A stretch of 64,000 nt of DNA, taken from positions 52,823,719-52,887,718 of the forward strand of contig CM046001.1 in the NCBI GenBank assembly GCA_025175895.1, given 5' to 3'. The stretch comes from Wurfbainia villosa. Its lineage: Eukaryota > Streptophyta > Magnoliopsida > Zingiberales > Zingiberaceae. The position numbers and the translations under genes are program-made. Shown here piece by piece: positions 12,263 to 25,400 of the stretch; the first letter of the stretch is position 1, and each line of letters opens with the position of its first letter. The notes beneath the pieces were generated by a model. The model worked only from the letters and a program-made list of their open reading frames with translations, was not told the DNA's origin and made no database searches.

Positions 12263-13749
12263 TTAGTTGAGGAGTTAGTTAAGTTGATCGTATAAATGTT
12301 GTTATTTCTAGTTCCTTTAAGAATTGTTTTAGAGGTTTCGTTGGTATTAATTACGATTCATTTTCTAGAAATATAACCTTATAGTTATTATCACACAATT
12401 GGCTTACACTTAGTAAGTTATATTCAAAATTCTCTAAGTAATACATTTTTAATAACAAAATTCGTGTTAAGCTCGATATCACCGATCCGATGATTTTGAA
12501 GCTTGCTTATTCCCAAAGGCTACCGATCCTTGTCGTTTGAATCGAAGCTGAATTTGAGTTGATCCGATCGTGCTCGAGCAACGTTGTCTAACATCCATTG
12601 ATCCTACACACAAGGTGGTTGGATTGGATGTTAGATTTTTGTTAAGAAAATTGGTTGTAAGTTGTTAACCCTAGGTCATCTCGAGTACATATGATCAAGC
12701 ATGTTATACTTATGTGTTTTTCGAGATGACTTCCAATTAAGTTGATTAAGTGGATTTAGGTTCAAGTAATTTTATGTTAGATTTGGATTTAACCTAGGCT
12801 TGTCATTTTACCTTTTCAAGATCATGGCTTCCAGTCGTGGCGAGCACAGGGCCTTCTTTTATCGGATCATCGACCACTTCAGACAAAGCCATTTTCAAGA
12901 AAATGACTGACACCTCAAAGATTATTTCCTAGTCTAACTGGTTATTTTTGAAAAGAGGCTCCCGAGGCTCAATCTTTTCAAGGCTTTTAGTTGGTTATGT
13001 TTTGAAAAGAGGTTCCCGAGGCTCAATCTTTCAAGGCTTTTAGTTGGTTATTTACGTGTTAAGTGAGTTCACGAAAAAAACAAAAAAATCTAAGCATGCA
13101 ATTTCTAAGTTAAAACACAAACATGTTTTGTCTTTGGATCCCCCTAGACCGTTGAATCGTTCTCTATCCATAGTGGATTTGGTCCCTGGGAACCCAAAGA
13201 CGAGTTGGATCCTAGAGTTGAAATCAAAGTGGTCTTAGGGACCCATGCTTGGACACATTTTATGTCTACTACGATTTACGTCGACTTATTAATTATCGTG
13301 TTTGAGCTAAACCCTAGTCCGCCTTATTTTGCAGACACGCCTGCGATCCAAGTAGGAGGTCAAGTCCTTGATCCCAAAGTAAACCTTTCCAACGTATTCC
13401 TAAGATCTTCGACTTGACTTTTCAAGAGTGAGTTCTCAACTTCGAGTTTTTCAACCCGAGTTGAGTCCTTCTCTTGAACTCGACTAGTCGAAGAGGTTAG
13501 AGACCTCGTGTTTGAGGAGTTTAACTTCTCAACCAGGTCTCGACCTTGACTCGGACTTAGCTAACTTCCTAGACAAAAACCTAACCGTATTATGTAAAGT
13601 ATTAAATAAGGTTCGACTCACCTTAAGGGTATCTTTTGAACCGGATGCGATCCTGGCTTGACTTGAAGGTAGCTTCAGAGTCCGAGTCATCCTCGTGTTC
13701 TCGACTCAAGTTCGGTCTCCGTTCGACTCAATTGATTTCGCCATGAAGA

Positions 13750-14640
13750 CGTGATCTTCGCCTTCTTCGGATGACGCTTCTTCCCATGGCGTTGAGGGCC
13801 TTCTTAGGTGCTTGGTGGTTGAGCTTGGGGCACTCGGACTTGATATGTCCAAACTGTTGCACTCATAACACCTAATGTTAGAACTTTTAGGTTTACCTTG
13901 GTTGGGTCGAGTAGTGGTTCGTCAGCCCCTTGGCTATCCTTCGAGCTAGGTTCATTAGTTCGCAATAACTCGGTCAACTTCTTCTTCTGACTCATCTTCC
14001 TCCTCGGGTGGTGGTGGCTTGCTTATGCATTTTCTTCTTCTTTGAACTCGCAAACAAGGCTATACCCCTCTCGTTCCGAGTTGGATTGTTCATGTAATTC
14101 AAAATCCGAAAAGAGTTCATCTAACCTAATTTTAGAAAGGTCCTTGAGACCTTAGGCATCAACCATGGATGCCCATAAGGTAGTCCTCGGAAAAGAGTTT
14201 AGGACATACCTTATAAGGTCGCGTTTTCGACCTTTTGCCCGATTGCGTAGGTTGTTGACTATGTCTTGACACGGGCGTGAGTTGCGCGCGGACTCGTGTT
14301 CCTGCATTTTTAGTGTGTACAATTTATTGAATAACAAATCACGCTTGCAAACCTTAGCTTGATCCGATCCTTCGTAACTCGATTAGTTTTGTCCAAAGAT
14401 CCTTTGCGCTATGAAGGGGCCGACGCGATTTAGCTCCTCCTCGACAAGCCGCATTGAGGATTTGTGCCGCTTTGGCATCGGCCGACTTGTCGCTTTGTTG
14501 CATAACGGTCCATTGATCATAATCCAAGGAGTCACCCACTTCATTAGTCGGAAGTGTGAAACCCGCTTGATTATGATCCACATCTCGATTTGGGTTTTGA
14601 GAAAGCATTCCATCCGACCTTTCCAAGAACGGAAATCATC
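13750..14640 (-). pseudogene. Broken Copia gag of the SIRE-like element
   Basis: The minus-strand fragment 14626-14354 has gag features (DQWTVMQQSDKSADAKAAQILN, LWTKL). A zinc-knuckle region lies near 13880-13830, where CYEC can be read in one frame and the H-x4-C half only after a frameshift. It lies between the primer-binding site and pol, as expected. The N-terminal part before 14640 and the linker 13750-14150 are frameshifted. Confidence 0.65.
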
Positions 14641-15161
14641 TCCGCTGTAAAACGGAGGTCGACGGTGCTAAAACCTCGAGATGGGCCATTAGAACAAAAA
14701 CAAGGAGACTAAAAAGACGACCTAGCAACTAAAAAAAAACACACGAAAGTACCAAGACTTGCGTCTTGGATTAGTAGTGCGGGAAATAAAAAGAAACAAA
14801 CGAAAAATAGAAAGTTAAGCAAAGAAATAAGAAACTAAATAAAAAGTAAGTACTCACAACCTTCGATGTCCCCGAAAGGATACTAAACGTCGATTTTGAG
14901 GATGAAAACATTTGTTACGGGGTAAACCCCTAAGAAGTGTAGATCTCGCGAGGGCTTCGATTTGCAGTAGTAGACCTGTGGGTCAACTTGTAAAAAGTTA
15001 TGCCCGCTTGACCGCCGGCTACCCAAAAGCGAATACTTGCAAAACAAAATCAACGAGAGTACCAAGACTTCGCCTTGGATTAGTAGTGGGGAGAAAAATT
15101 TAAACGAACGAAAAACAAATCTGTAAAAAATGTTAGATTGGTGGTTTCACTAAATCTAAGC
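14641..15161 (-). other. Untranslated leader of the SIRE-like element
   Basis: No gene. Between the primer-binding site and gag the stretch contains a duplicated block: 'gagagtaccaagacttcgcc' near 15054 matches 'gaaagtaccaagacttgcgt' near 14744, each followed by 'ttggattagtagtg'. Its function is unknown. Confidence 0.55.
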
Positions 15162-15173
15162 GCCTCGATACCA
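15162..15173 (-). other. Primer-binding site of the SIRE-like element
   Basis: The minus strand reads TGGTATCGAGGC two bases inside the LTR end (CCAACA), close to the initiator tRNA-Met complement TGGTATCAGAGC. Confidence 0.75.
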
Positions 15174-15175
15174 AT

Positions 15176-16260
15176 TGTTGGATCGATGTTCGCTAGAGGG
15201 GGTGAATAGCGAAAAACCTTTTCTTTTCTTTCGCTTCAAGTAAAACTCGAGAGATAATTAGTTAATTGCAATGAAATGTAAATATAAAATAACAATCGAG
15301 ACACAAGGGTTTTACTTGGTTCAGAGTCAAGGCTACTACTCTAAGGCCCTAGTGGTCCTTGACCACGCACGGAGGGCAAAGCACTAAAGAAACTCCTCCT
15401 CGTTAGAGGTAGGAGTTAATCGATACAAGAAGGAACCACAAAACTCGAGGTAGAGGGACACTCCTCTCCTCGTGATAATGATAAAAGCTCTAAATGTAAA
15501 TGACAAGAAACAAAATAATACCGACGCATGACATAATAAGAGTTAAACCTAGACGCTGGAAGGAAGGACTTCATTGTCGGAGAGTCAGTAGAACTGAGAC
15601 TTTTCGAGGCTTAGAATTGTTGATGAAACCCTAGGTTTGGCCCTCCTTTATAGCCTTTGAGCCCCTTTCGAGAGAGGAACTCTTCAACCAATCACAAATG
15701 AGCACATCTTCCTTAAAATGGAGTGATAATCCTTGACTGACCGATCATTGACCATCACGATCGATGGCCATCATCACCGATCGATGGCAAAGATCACCGA
15801 TCACGACCTTCTAGCCGACCGATACACTCGCAATCAAGTCCTCCGTCGGCAATGAATCGATGCTTGCACGCAAGTCAAAGTTAGCACAACAAAAACATAA
15901 TTTCGATGGTCGTCGACCATCCGATCTCGACCTAGACCATCAATAAGAAGTCTTTGGTCGGATCTACGCTTAAGATCATCCCCGTAAAGAGGATACGACC
16001 TTACTTACTCTCGCACACACGAGCTTACCTCGATACTTACGTGTCGCTTTTGCTTCCTTTCCACTGATTCCTTCGGCCCTCCAAGTAACTCGAGTATCGC
16101 CGACCACCGCGCTTTCCTCCGTGTCGCTAGCCTTCAGCTCCAACTATATCAATCTTCTGCACACTCGATTCAGCTCGTGAGAAAACAAAATAGACTTAAC
16201 TTTTGTGTCTTTGCTATAATCAAAACACAGGTTCGATTTCGGTGCCTCACTGCACCAACA
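15176..16260 (-). repeat. 5' LTR of the SIRE-like element
   Basis: 1,085 bp, starts TGTTGGATCGATG and ends CACCAACA on the plus strand. It differs from the other LTR by many short indels, several of which swap CTG or CAG for CG. Confidence 0.9.
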
Positions 16261-16265
16261 AATTT
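16261..16265 (+). repeat. Target-site duplication AATTT (right)
   Basis: Matches 7901-7905 and closes the SIRE-like element. Confidence 0.9.
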
Positions 16266-16803
16266 CCCCCGAGGACCATCTGAATCCCTTCCCCTAGTGT
16301 CATTTCAAATGAATAGGTGAACGGAATTCTGAACTTATTTTCTCCGATCTTCATTTGTCCTCCCTTGAATTTCCGGGCCATACATTGCTTGAGTCAATCG
16401 CTAATAATAACAAAGGAAAAGGTTCTTTTCCGTGAGCCTGTGATGGAACCGACTGTCCACACAAAGAAGTAGTAGCCCAAAGGTTCAGAATAGCATTGAC
16501 CTGGAATGGTGGTATAGACGGAATCTCAATCTCGACCATCATGTGGTATAACCTATTTAGGGTTCTCCTTGGATGATACTGGCCGCTTGAGGCTTGGAAT
16601 ACAGATACTTCTAGGAAATGCAGTTGCTCTTTTCCTCCCTGTATGTCCCTGAGATTTAACTGTCGAAGTTCATCAGCTAAATCCTCGCTTAGTGTTGCCT
16701 CTGCTTCATGATTCCTTTTTAGAACTCTTTCTAGTTCGGCTTGCAGCCTTCTTATCTCGGCCTGTAAGTACTCAATATAACCAAACAGTTCTGTTAACAC
16801 CAA
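16266..16803 (-). pseudogene. Endogenous pararetrovirus fragment (badnavirus-like protease region)
   Basis: A 150-residue minus-strand ORF (16803-16351) starts with a coiled-coil stretch (YIEYLQAEIRRLQAELERV), then carries a segment IEIPSIPPFQVNAIL that precedes the aspartic-protease active site in badnavirus-like polyproteins. The catalytic Asp-Thr/Ser-Gly is not present; the site reads LNLWATTS. After a frameshift near 16400 the C-terminal protease signature (FRIP...GEGIQMVLG) can be read to the AATTT site, and its last residues resume at 7900-7870 beyond the inserted Copia element. So it is a dead, split remnant of a Caulimoviridae-type polyprotein. The family assignment comes from motif memory; the genus is uncertain. 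Confidence 0.68.
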
Positions 16804-19321
16804 AAATAAATAAATTATTTAGTATTCAGTGTAAGTTGTATGTCTATAATTTCTTATTGACTCAATGTAAATCTGAATTTGTTTACAAAACTATTTCCAC
16901 TCATCACATTCTTTCTATTCCTTTTTCATTTGCAAAACCAAAAGGTGCTTTGTCCTCTCGCATTCATTTCACTGTCTCTTTGCATTACTTTTAGCAATAT
17001 CTACTGTCTTTCTTCCTCCCCAAATCATGTGGTTGGCCTCATTTGTATTTGCATGTTGCTTATACCACTCAAGGTGAAGAGAAAGGACAAGCTGGACATA
17101 GATGGGATCATCAAAGGGACACCAGGCAGTATACATCAACTACAAGAAGGGCGGACTACCACCACCATAGTGGTTCAAGGTACCACTAATTTATATCAAC
17201 AATTCCCTGTTCGCAGAGTTGACCTAGGATGCCCAAGCAGAGCAGAGAGGGTCGCATGATGACACAGGCCTATGATCAGGTCAGCAATATGGAACTCTAA
17301 TGATTAGTATTAGAGGCATAGGGATCACTCTGAGCCCAATGTCCACTGTGGTTGGACTTGAATGGATCATACAGAAACAATAGAGAATTGCAATGAATTC
17401 AACAGGGTAAAATTAATGTTGTTTTCAGCAGCGAAGACAGCAAAGCCTAGCTTTTTATCATCTACCAATCTTGCCTTATATGTAATCAACCTAGGTGGTC
17501 TTTATAACATTGCAAGAAAAATGAATAATTTTGTCTTTAAATATGAAATTTTGTGTTAAACACAAAGAATATGATTAATTTGATTCCTATAAAACAAATA
17601 AGGACAACTCCAAACCATGTCTCTGCTGACTGCTCTCAATCTCATCTAATCTCATCTCTTCCCATCTCTTCTTTACTGAAATAGATCTGAAACCAAATTC
17701 TTTATCATATTAAAAGCAGAAATGAACTCACAGGAACTGTGGAAGCCATTGTGAAACTCCCTAAAGCACAAACAGCAACCAACCGATCAAATTGCAAAGG
17801 TAATGCAAAACTAGTCCAATGCTTCATCTCAGATGTAAACTCAATAGATAATTTTTAATTATAATTTTCATAAATGTGTAGCAAAGCGTTAGAATGAGAT
17901 AAAGAAACTAGAGTTGTAAATGAAGCAATATTCGTGAGCAAGCTTGGTGTTCAGCTTAGTATTCCATATATACAAGATCAATTAAATGAAAAAACTTGAA
18001 CAGCTCATGTGTTCAACACATTAATGAACAATATTCGCAAACAAAGCTTGTGAACCATGTTGATCAACAAGGCTTTTATAAAACTTTTAACTAAATAAAA
18101 AAAGTTCTAACAATGAACAAACAAGCTTGTTATCGAATTGAGAGCTCGATAACAATCTAAACGAACAAAGTTCAAGCTTGTAAAAAAAAAGAAGTCAAGC
18201 CAAGCTTAAACAACGGTTTCAACAACATGGTCCATTTTAGACTCAACTTAACTTGGCACAGTTACAATTGAACAACAAACTTGGTTTGATTCGACTTGGC
18301 TCATTTACAACTCTAAAAGAAATTGAGTGAGAACAATTTATGTTTGATTGTTTGTTAATGCATTTGAAATATATTCCAAGGAACATAATAAGATCCCTTG
18401 CCATAAGTTTTTTTTATTCAAGTGTACATTGCGTTTTATCATTCAAGAATTTAATTTTTTCCATGAAGCTAAGTGACACACAAGGTAGATGAGATGAACA
18501 TGTAGAATACGCTAGTCATTCTGAATAAAGTTACTCTTTGTAAATTCTCATGTTCTAAAGATTGCAACAAATAATTTTACCAGCGAACACTAATAAATGC
18601 ACAAAATTTTAAAGAATGGAGTCTTTCTCTTTGTAAATTCTCATGTTCTAAAGATAAAAACAAATAATTTTACCAGCGAACACTAATAAATGCACAAAAT
18701 TTTAAAGAATGCTGTCTTTCCAAAAGATGGGTAAATTGTGTTGGAATTTACTTCCACGATCTGTCATATTTGCAAATTGATTTAATGCTTAAAAATAGCT
18801 TTACCAGCGATCAGTGATCAATACAAGGAAATAAAATATAAAAGAATGACACTTAAAACTTTTCTAATTTCTAGTCATATTTATATTTTACAGATAATTT
18901 GCCTATACTAAAAATTGTATATATAGAAACCTAAAAAATTTATTATACAATATCCTAATTTTTTATTATTATTCAATAAATTCAAAACTACTTTAAGCTA
19001 AGATAAATAAGAATTAATTCAGCAGCCCTAAATTTCAACCCACACATAGCACAGGTATTTATCTAGTTGAAAAAGTGATAGTAAGTTTTAAAAAACATAT
19101 CACAGGTGTTTGAATTTAAAAAAATGAATGACTGATAATTTTAGGAATTTCAAGTACAAGATCAGAGTGGGAAAGCAACTAAGGAGTTTCTTTAATTCAA
19201 CAATTTTTTTAAAAAAATATGTCCATTACTCGGTGTATCATTAGAGAAAGGTCATATATATGAAATTGCACAAATGAAGAAAAAAATGACCATACATTCG
19301 CAGAGGACTTAAACTAAATAC
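16804..19321. other. AT-rich stretch, probably part of a Pumilio intron
   Basis: I see no Pumilio exon or intact gene here. It lies between Pumilio exon 4 (which ends at 19322 with a donor site) and the pararetrovirus remnant. 17041-17330 is more GC-rich and looks like decayed coding sequence on the plus strand, possibly more pararetrovirus, but I cannot assign it. 17930-18300 is rich in AAGCTTG-type words, like many dispersed plant repeats. 18534-18714 is a tandem duplication. Confidence 0.5.
18534..18714 (+). repeat. Tandem duplication, period about 93 bp
   Basis: Two nearly identical copies beginning CTCTTTGTAAATTCTCATG at 18534 and 18627, differing mainly in a small indel (ATTGCAACAA versus ATAAAAACAA). 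Confidence 0.85.
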
Positions 19322-19429
19322 CTTTTGAATTACCCGACAACCATACATTTGAAGGCTGAGAGCCAATACATGCCCATTAAGTTTGTTAGCCAGTTCCCTT
19401 CTCTGAGCTGAAGATCCATGCTCAAGGAA
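19322..19429 (-). CDS. PUM: Pumilio exon 4 (repeat 2 end and start of repeat 3)
   Basis: 36 codons from FLEHGSSAQRREL to MYGCRVIQK, matching PUF repeats 2/3. The acceptor is TTTAG before TTC, the donor is AAG|GTATTT, and both ends are phase 0. It is only 68 bp from exon 3, so that intron is among the shortest plants use. No following exon was found in the window. Confidence 0.9.
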
Positions 19430-22400
19430 CTAAATCAAAGCCAAACATAAGTGACATTGTGGCACGTGAATTTCACAAATAACATTTCGTACAATACCTT
19501 CTGCACAACATAATTGCCAAAAACATCCGTCATCAAAGATAGAGCATGAGGCATGATTTCTTCAAAAACCATGTTTTTCTCGTCAGTTGTAGCCATTTCA
19601 AGTTTCTGTTGTATAAAACGACTCCCATACTGGTCAGCACTGGACATAAAGCAAAAAAAAAAAAAAAAGATTGGTGGTTTAGACCATGCCATCCAGCACA
19701 AAATTATGTCAAGCCTTCATAAACATGAATCTTAGACGTATTTTAACTTGGCTAAAATTTCGATCACATGAAATTAGTAATTATGTCATTGCAAGAAGCT
19801 TAATGGTGGTATTCATGTGTTTAGGATTTTAGGGTTTAGGGTAAGTTAACCTTGTCGTGGCCGATCCTAAACCTGGATAAAGGAGGAAGGTTGCGTTAGG
19901 TTGCCAGCCAGCATTAAACTAAGGCAAATGTACACTGAATGGATCAATCAAACTATTGTGTTAATGTTAGATTGTTCCCCAGAAGGAACGCGTTACAGGG
20001 TCCGACTATAACGTCTTGGCAAGGACCGCTACATTTTCAGAACTCGAGTATAGTGAAAAATATATTAGAGTTCGCGTTGCAGGATCCGACTGTAACGTAT
20101 CGGCAAGGACCGCTACATCTCCATGAGAACTTAGGTGTAGTGTTAAATAAGCAAGATCTCACACCATAAGTTGGGTAAGAACAAATATTATAGAAAAACT
20201 AATAGTCTAAGATTTTGTACATGGAACATAGGAACCCTCACTAGTAAAACAATGGAAATAGTAGATACGATAATTAGGAGAAAAATTAATATTGTATGTG
20301 TACAAGAGACAAAATGGGTAGGTGAGAAAGCAAAGATGATAGAGAACTCGAGTTTTAAGTTATGGAATACAGGAAAGAGTGTATATGCACCTCAAATAGG
20401 ATTAGAAGAAAATATCAAATTAAGGTTTTGGAATGACTTGGATGAAGTATTACAAAATATTCCGTCAAATGAGATGATTTTAATAGGAGGCGATTTAAAT
20501 AGGTATGTCGGAGTGAAAAATGACGAATATGAGAGGGTACATGGGGGTTATGGGTTTGGAACAATAAATGAAGAAGGTAAAACTATATTGAATTTTGCAA
20601 TAGCATATGATCTTATACTAGCTAATACATTTTTTAAGAAAAGAGAAGAACACTTGGTCACGTTCAAAAATGGAAATAATAAATCACAAATTGACTTTCT
20701 TATGGTTACGAAGAGAGATACAAAGATTTGTAAAGATTGTAAGGTCATCCCTGGAGAAAGTTTAACTACTCAACATAGGTTAGTAGTATTGATTATACGC
20801 CTCAAACATAATATTAATAGAAGAAAAATATACACAACTCCTAGAATTAAGTGATGGAAGTTAAAGGATAATAAACTAAATATATTCAAAAAGAAGATAA
20901 GAGTACAAGTATTAGATGAAATATACAGTAACTCTAATACGACATGGGATAAGATGGTATCAACGTTGAAAATAGTAGCCAAGAGTGTACCCAGTGAGTT
21001 AAAAGGACATGCACCACTAAGTAAAGAATCTTGGTGATGGAATGAGAAAATGCAAGAGAAAGTCAAGGGAAAACGAACAGCATATAAGAAATTATATATT
21101 TGTAAAAATGAGAAAATTTTGAAAAAATATACAATAGCCAAGAAAGAAGCTAAGAAAACAGTGAATGAAGCTAAGACTGAAACTTTTGAACGGTTATATC
21201 GAAAATTAAATACAAAAGAAAGGGAAAGAAATATTTATAGAATAGCTAAAGTGAGAGAGAGGAAGACAAAAGATCTTAATCAAATAAGATGTATTAAAGA
21301 TGAATGCAATAGGGTACTAGTAAATGATAAAGAAATAAAAGAGCAGTGGAAGAGATATTTTCATCAACTTTTTAATGAAGGTTTAGGAGACCAACTTAAT
21401 TTAGATAATTTAAATAGGTCAAATGAGTATAGAAATTTAAATTTTTATAATAGAATTCAAATTTTAGAAGTAGAATAAGTTTTAAATGGAATGCAAAATG
21501 GAAAAGCCGTTGGACCAGATGATATTCCGATTGAGGTATGGAAGTGTCTAGGAAAATAAGGTATTGAATAACTTACAAAATTATTTAACATGATATTAAA
21601 AACAAAAAAGATGTCTGATCAATGGAGGGTAAGTATTCTAATTCCCTTATATAAGAATAAGCAAGACATACAAACTTGTAAAAACTATAGGAGTATTAAA
21701 CTAATGTGTCATACCATGAAACTTTAGGAAAGAGTAATAGAAAAAGATCAAGGAAAGAGACCACGGTTCTCGAAAATCAATTTGGATTCATACCAGGAAG
21801 ATTTGATAGAGTTATACATCTTCTCGCTGACTAATTGAAAAGTATAGAGAGCAAAAGTAGAATCTACACATGGTATTCATTGATTTAGAAAAAACTTATG
21901 ATAAAGTTTCAAGAGAAATAATATGGAAAATTTTAGAAAAAAAAAAGTGTTAGTGTAACATATATTGAGCTAATTAAGGATATGTATGAGGAAGTAATGA
22001 CCAGAGTGAAAACTTCACGCGGATTAACTGAAGCATTTCCAATAAAGATAAGGTTACATCAAGGATCAACTTTAAGTCTCTATCTTTTTACATTAATCAT
22101 GGATGAACTCACCGGATACATTCAAGACACAATACCGTGGTGCATGTTGTTTGTAGATGATATTATTTTGGTAGATGAGACACGTGAAGGAGTAAATACT
22201 AAACTAGAATCTTAACGGGAAACACTAGAAGTGAAAGGTTTTAAGTTTAGTAGAATAAAGACAGAATATATGGAATTTAAGTTTAGCAATATTAAACGTA
22301 ATGAGACAAGTGTTAAGACAGGAGATGACGTGTTGTCTGAAACTGAGAGTTTTAAATATTTAGGATCATTTTTGCAAGATGATGGAGGGATTGAGAGAAA

Positions 22401-25400
22401 TGTCTTACATAGAATACAAGCAGGATGGTTGAAATGGAGGAAAGCATCGGGTGTTTTATGTGATCGTAAAGTGTCTCTAAAACTTAATGTTGAAATTCTA
22501 CGACTTTACGTAAAGCGAATGAGACGAGAGATGAGGATGTTAAGGTGGATGTGCGGACATACAAGGATGGACAGAATAAGAAATGAGAACATTAGAGAAA
22601 AAGTTAGCGTTGCATCTATTGAAGGAAAGCTCTGAGAGACACGTTTAAGGTGGTACGGATATATACTTAGACAGTCAATAAATGCTCCAGTTAGGCGATG
22701 TGAAACAATGTCAAATATACACATCAAACGAGGATGAGGAAGACCAAAAAAAAACTTGGTCAACAACAATAAAACAAGATAAAATTTATTTAAATATAGA
22801 TGATGATATAATAGGGGATAGAGTCCAATGGTATAGAAGGATCCATATAGCTGACCCCACCTAGTGGGATAAAACTTTATTATTGTTGTTGTATTCATGT
22901 AACTATGCATAAATAATAGCTACACAAGACTTTTTTTTTTGTTGTTTCCAGTGGTTATACATGGTGTCATTCCTTTAATGTCCATTCACTTGGTCAGTTT
23001 CCTACTAACAATGAGATCATAGCTATTAGATAGTCTATTGAATTAAATTTTGAAGAAACAAATTACAAACATATAATAAACACTCGAATAGTGAGTTATC
23101 AACCACTAGGTGTTCACTTGATATGTGTGATCCACTATCATATCACAATGCTTGCAATGCTTGGAGCTGATTCTCTAGCCTTTGGGTTTATTGAAAAATT
23201 GGACTAGTGTTGTTTTGGTGTTATTACTTAGGCATCATTAGCATATCAAATAATTAATTACGAAAAACTATTTATAATTTATAATTCAAATTTTCAATTC
23301 CTTGGATGCTCTAAGTCGTCCTTTATGGATCACCTCTAAGTCCACCTTGTTTCAAACCTCTAACCTTTATCGAACATAATCCATCTAATTTGATTGCATC
23401 AAAGTCATCCATAACAAACAAATCTTATTGAGTCACGAACTCTGCAAGCTTTACATGGAGTTGATCGATTGATAATATCATTACACCCGCAACTGAGTAA
23501 AAAGAAACATGTCAATGGAAATTTTAATTGATTTGAAAATTTAAAAATTAATTATATAACATTCCAAGTTCTTGATATCATTTTATTCAATTTCCCTTTT
23601 TGGCTTATTTGGATAATATGAATGAGTTATGTAAGCCTAGGTGTTGATCGACAACAAGTTGTTTCTTTCTTAAAAGGATTAAGTCAACAAGAGGTTCCTA
23701 TAAAATTAAATTACCAAGGGGCACATCTAATATGTTATTAGAGGATTCTTTTAAGATGACATCAATTGGGTTCATCTAAAGTGTCATTAGGGATTCTTTT
23801 AAAATCCTATCTAATGACTTTCATAGAATCGAGTTATCAAGAGGTTTTTTAACATGATTCTTTTGTTTTAACTAAAAAGTTTATTGATTGTAAATGATGA
23901 TGACTTTAAATTTAGTTCACCTAAGGAAGATTACTTCAAGTTGACAAACTTATTAGGCAATCAGCATTTTATGGTCAATTTTATTTTAATTGATAGGAAA
24001 TACATGATGAGGTTTGCTCACATCATGTAATGGAGGCCCTCAACATTGTCAAAATTTCTGACTCCTATGAGTTTATTATTGGCAAATTGTATTTGTTTAA
24101 TTGATGTCAAGCGATATCAATCAAAATGATTTTCAATGTTATCAAACCAATCTAGAAATCTTTAGAATTTGGTCCAAAGGCTGGCATGCTTAAGCCTATA
24201 TCAATCATAATTTTTAGGAAATAATTTAATTCTTCTCTGAAAATGAGAGAATTTGACCTTGTGCAAATATCCATGTTACTCATAGTTGTAAGTTTAGAAA
24301 TAATTATTTGGATTTATCGTTTTATTTCTTATGAATTTAAACTTGCTATTTTTTTTATTGGCACCAGGGTATCCGAATCTTAGATCTGATTAATCCCTGG
24401 GAGTGACCGGCCCTACCCCAAGGACCTTCGGAATGCCTCGTCAACAGCTGAGTCGGATAAGGTCGGAGCCCAAGTGACCTCCACCGGCCACCATTTATAT
24501 GGTAGTATGGCTTGTGTCTCTCATATCTCATGTATTTTGAGGCCATTTGTGGTGATTCTGTTAGTAATATATGAGAGATGTCCTAAGGCAATCGTCTTAT
24601 GTATGAACCATTTATATGATAAATGAAGATTCACTATTTGAGTATACATGTTTCATGTATTTGATTGGATCTTAAACTCATTTACTGAATGTCCACGATG
24701 CGATTCACAGCATGAGAGAATTTGTGATTGGATCACAACTAGTGAGTATCTCTACATGTGTAATTGTGATGTATCGGAATTATCCCTAGTCGATGAATTG
24801 ATGAATTTGGACACCATCAATTCTGTCGAGACTAGCACGAGGTATACTCCTTGGTGTATCCAAGCAGCTGATTCTCACTGGCTGGAGACAGTGTGATGTC
24901 CGGAGTTAATCGTGGATGCTAGTTATGGTAACTAGTTCATTGGAGTGACCAGCCGTAAGACTTCATATGGTTCTCTGCATATATAGATATGTCAATGAAG
25001 TTCTTACTGTAGCTTAAGTGCGATGTTCCTTTGACTTGCGGTATTCAAGTCATCTTGATCATGGAGACTTATGCTTTGACATCTTAAGCAAACATCTCTA
25101 AGGAGATGTGGACCCGGGATGATTGGGTATAAGTCGAAGTGATCGAAGGTGTTTGAATAGCCTATAAAGGATTCACCACTCCTTGCGAGGAGATGTATAC
25201 CCACGGCCTCTCGTCGGATTGTTACTAAAGTCTTTGGCCAAAGCATTACATGTTTAGAGTAAGGTACTCTTCGATACATGTGGAGTAACTAGAATCCGTA
25301 GGACGAGGAAATGATACTTGAAATTTAGGTGTGGCGTAGTCGACTAGTGAGGTACTTATGTATCACGAACCAAGTGAGTATAAGATGAGTGAAGGGAATG

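Larger units (their letters stand above)
7906..16260 (-). mobile_element. Full-length SIRE/Maximus-like Copia element, decayed coding
   Basis: 8,355-bp LTR element bounded by TGTTGG...CCAACA LTRs and AATTT duplications. The coding direction is minus: gag (about 14640-13750), GAG-pre-integrase (12262-12056), integrase C-terminal region (about 11720-11460), RT (about 11000-10500), RNase H (about 10010-9940). The order integrase before RT makes it Copia. The motif 'ILNTKD...SKAYRVYN' in the integrase C-terminus is typical of SIRE/Maximus-type Copia elements. No frame is intact; frameshifts are dense and CAG/CTG is strongly depleted, so some of the damage may be consensus error rather than decay. 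It interrupts a pararetrovirus protease remnant. Confidence 0.87.
19850..22893 (+). mobile_element. RTE-clade LINE, plus strand, decayed
   Basis: A non-LTR retrotransposon of about 3 kb. A leader containing 'aaaggaggaaggttgcgtta' (about 19875) is followed by an AP-endonuclease region, a reverse transcriptase region and a short 3' end finishing in a TTATTATTGTTGTTGT microsatellite, the usual RTE tail. It has no poly-A tail. Several stops and a deletion inside the endonuclease make it non-autonomous. It lies antisense within Pumilio intron 2, about 210 bp from exon 3. The 5' border is approximate and I could not identify a target duplication. Confidence 0.85.
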
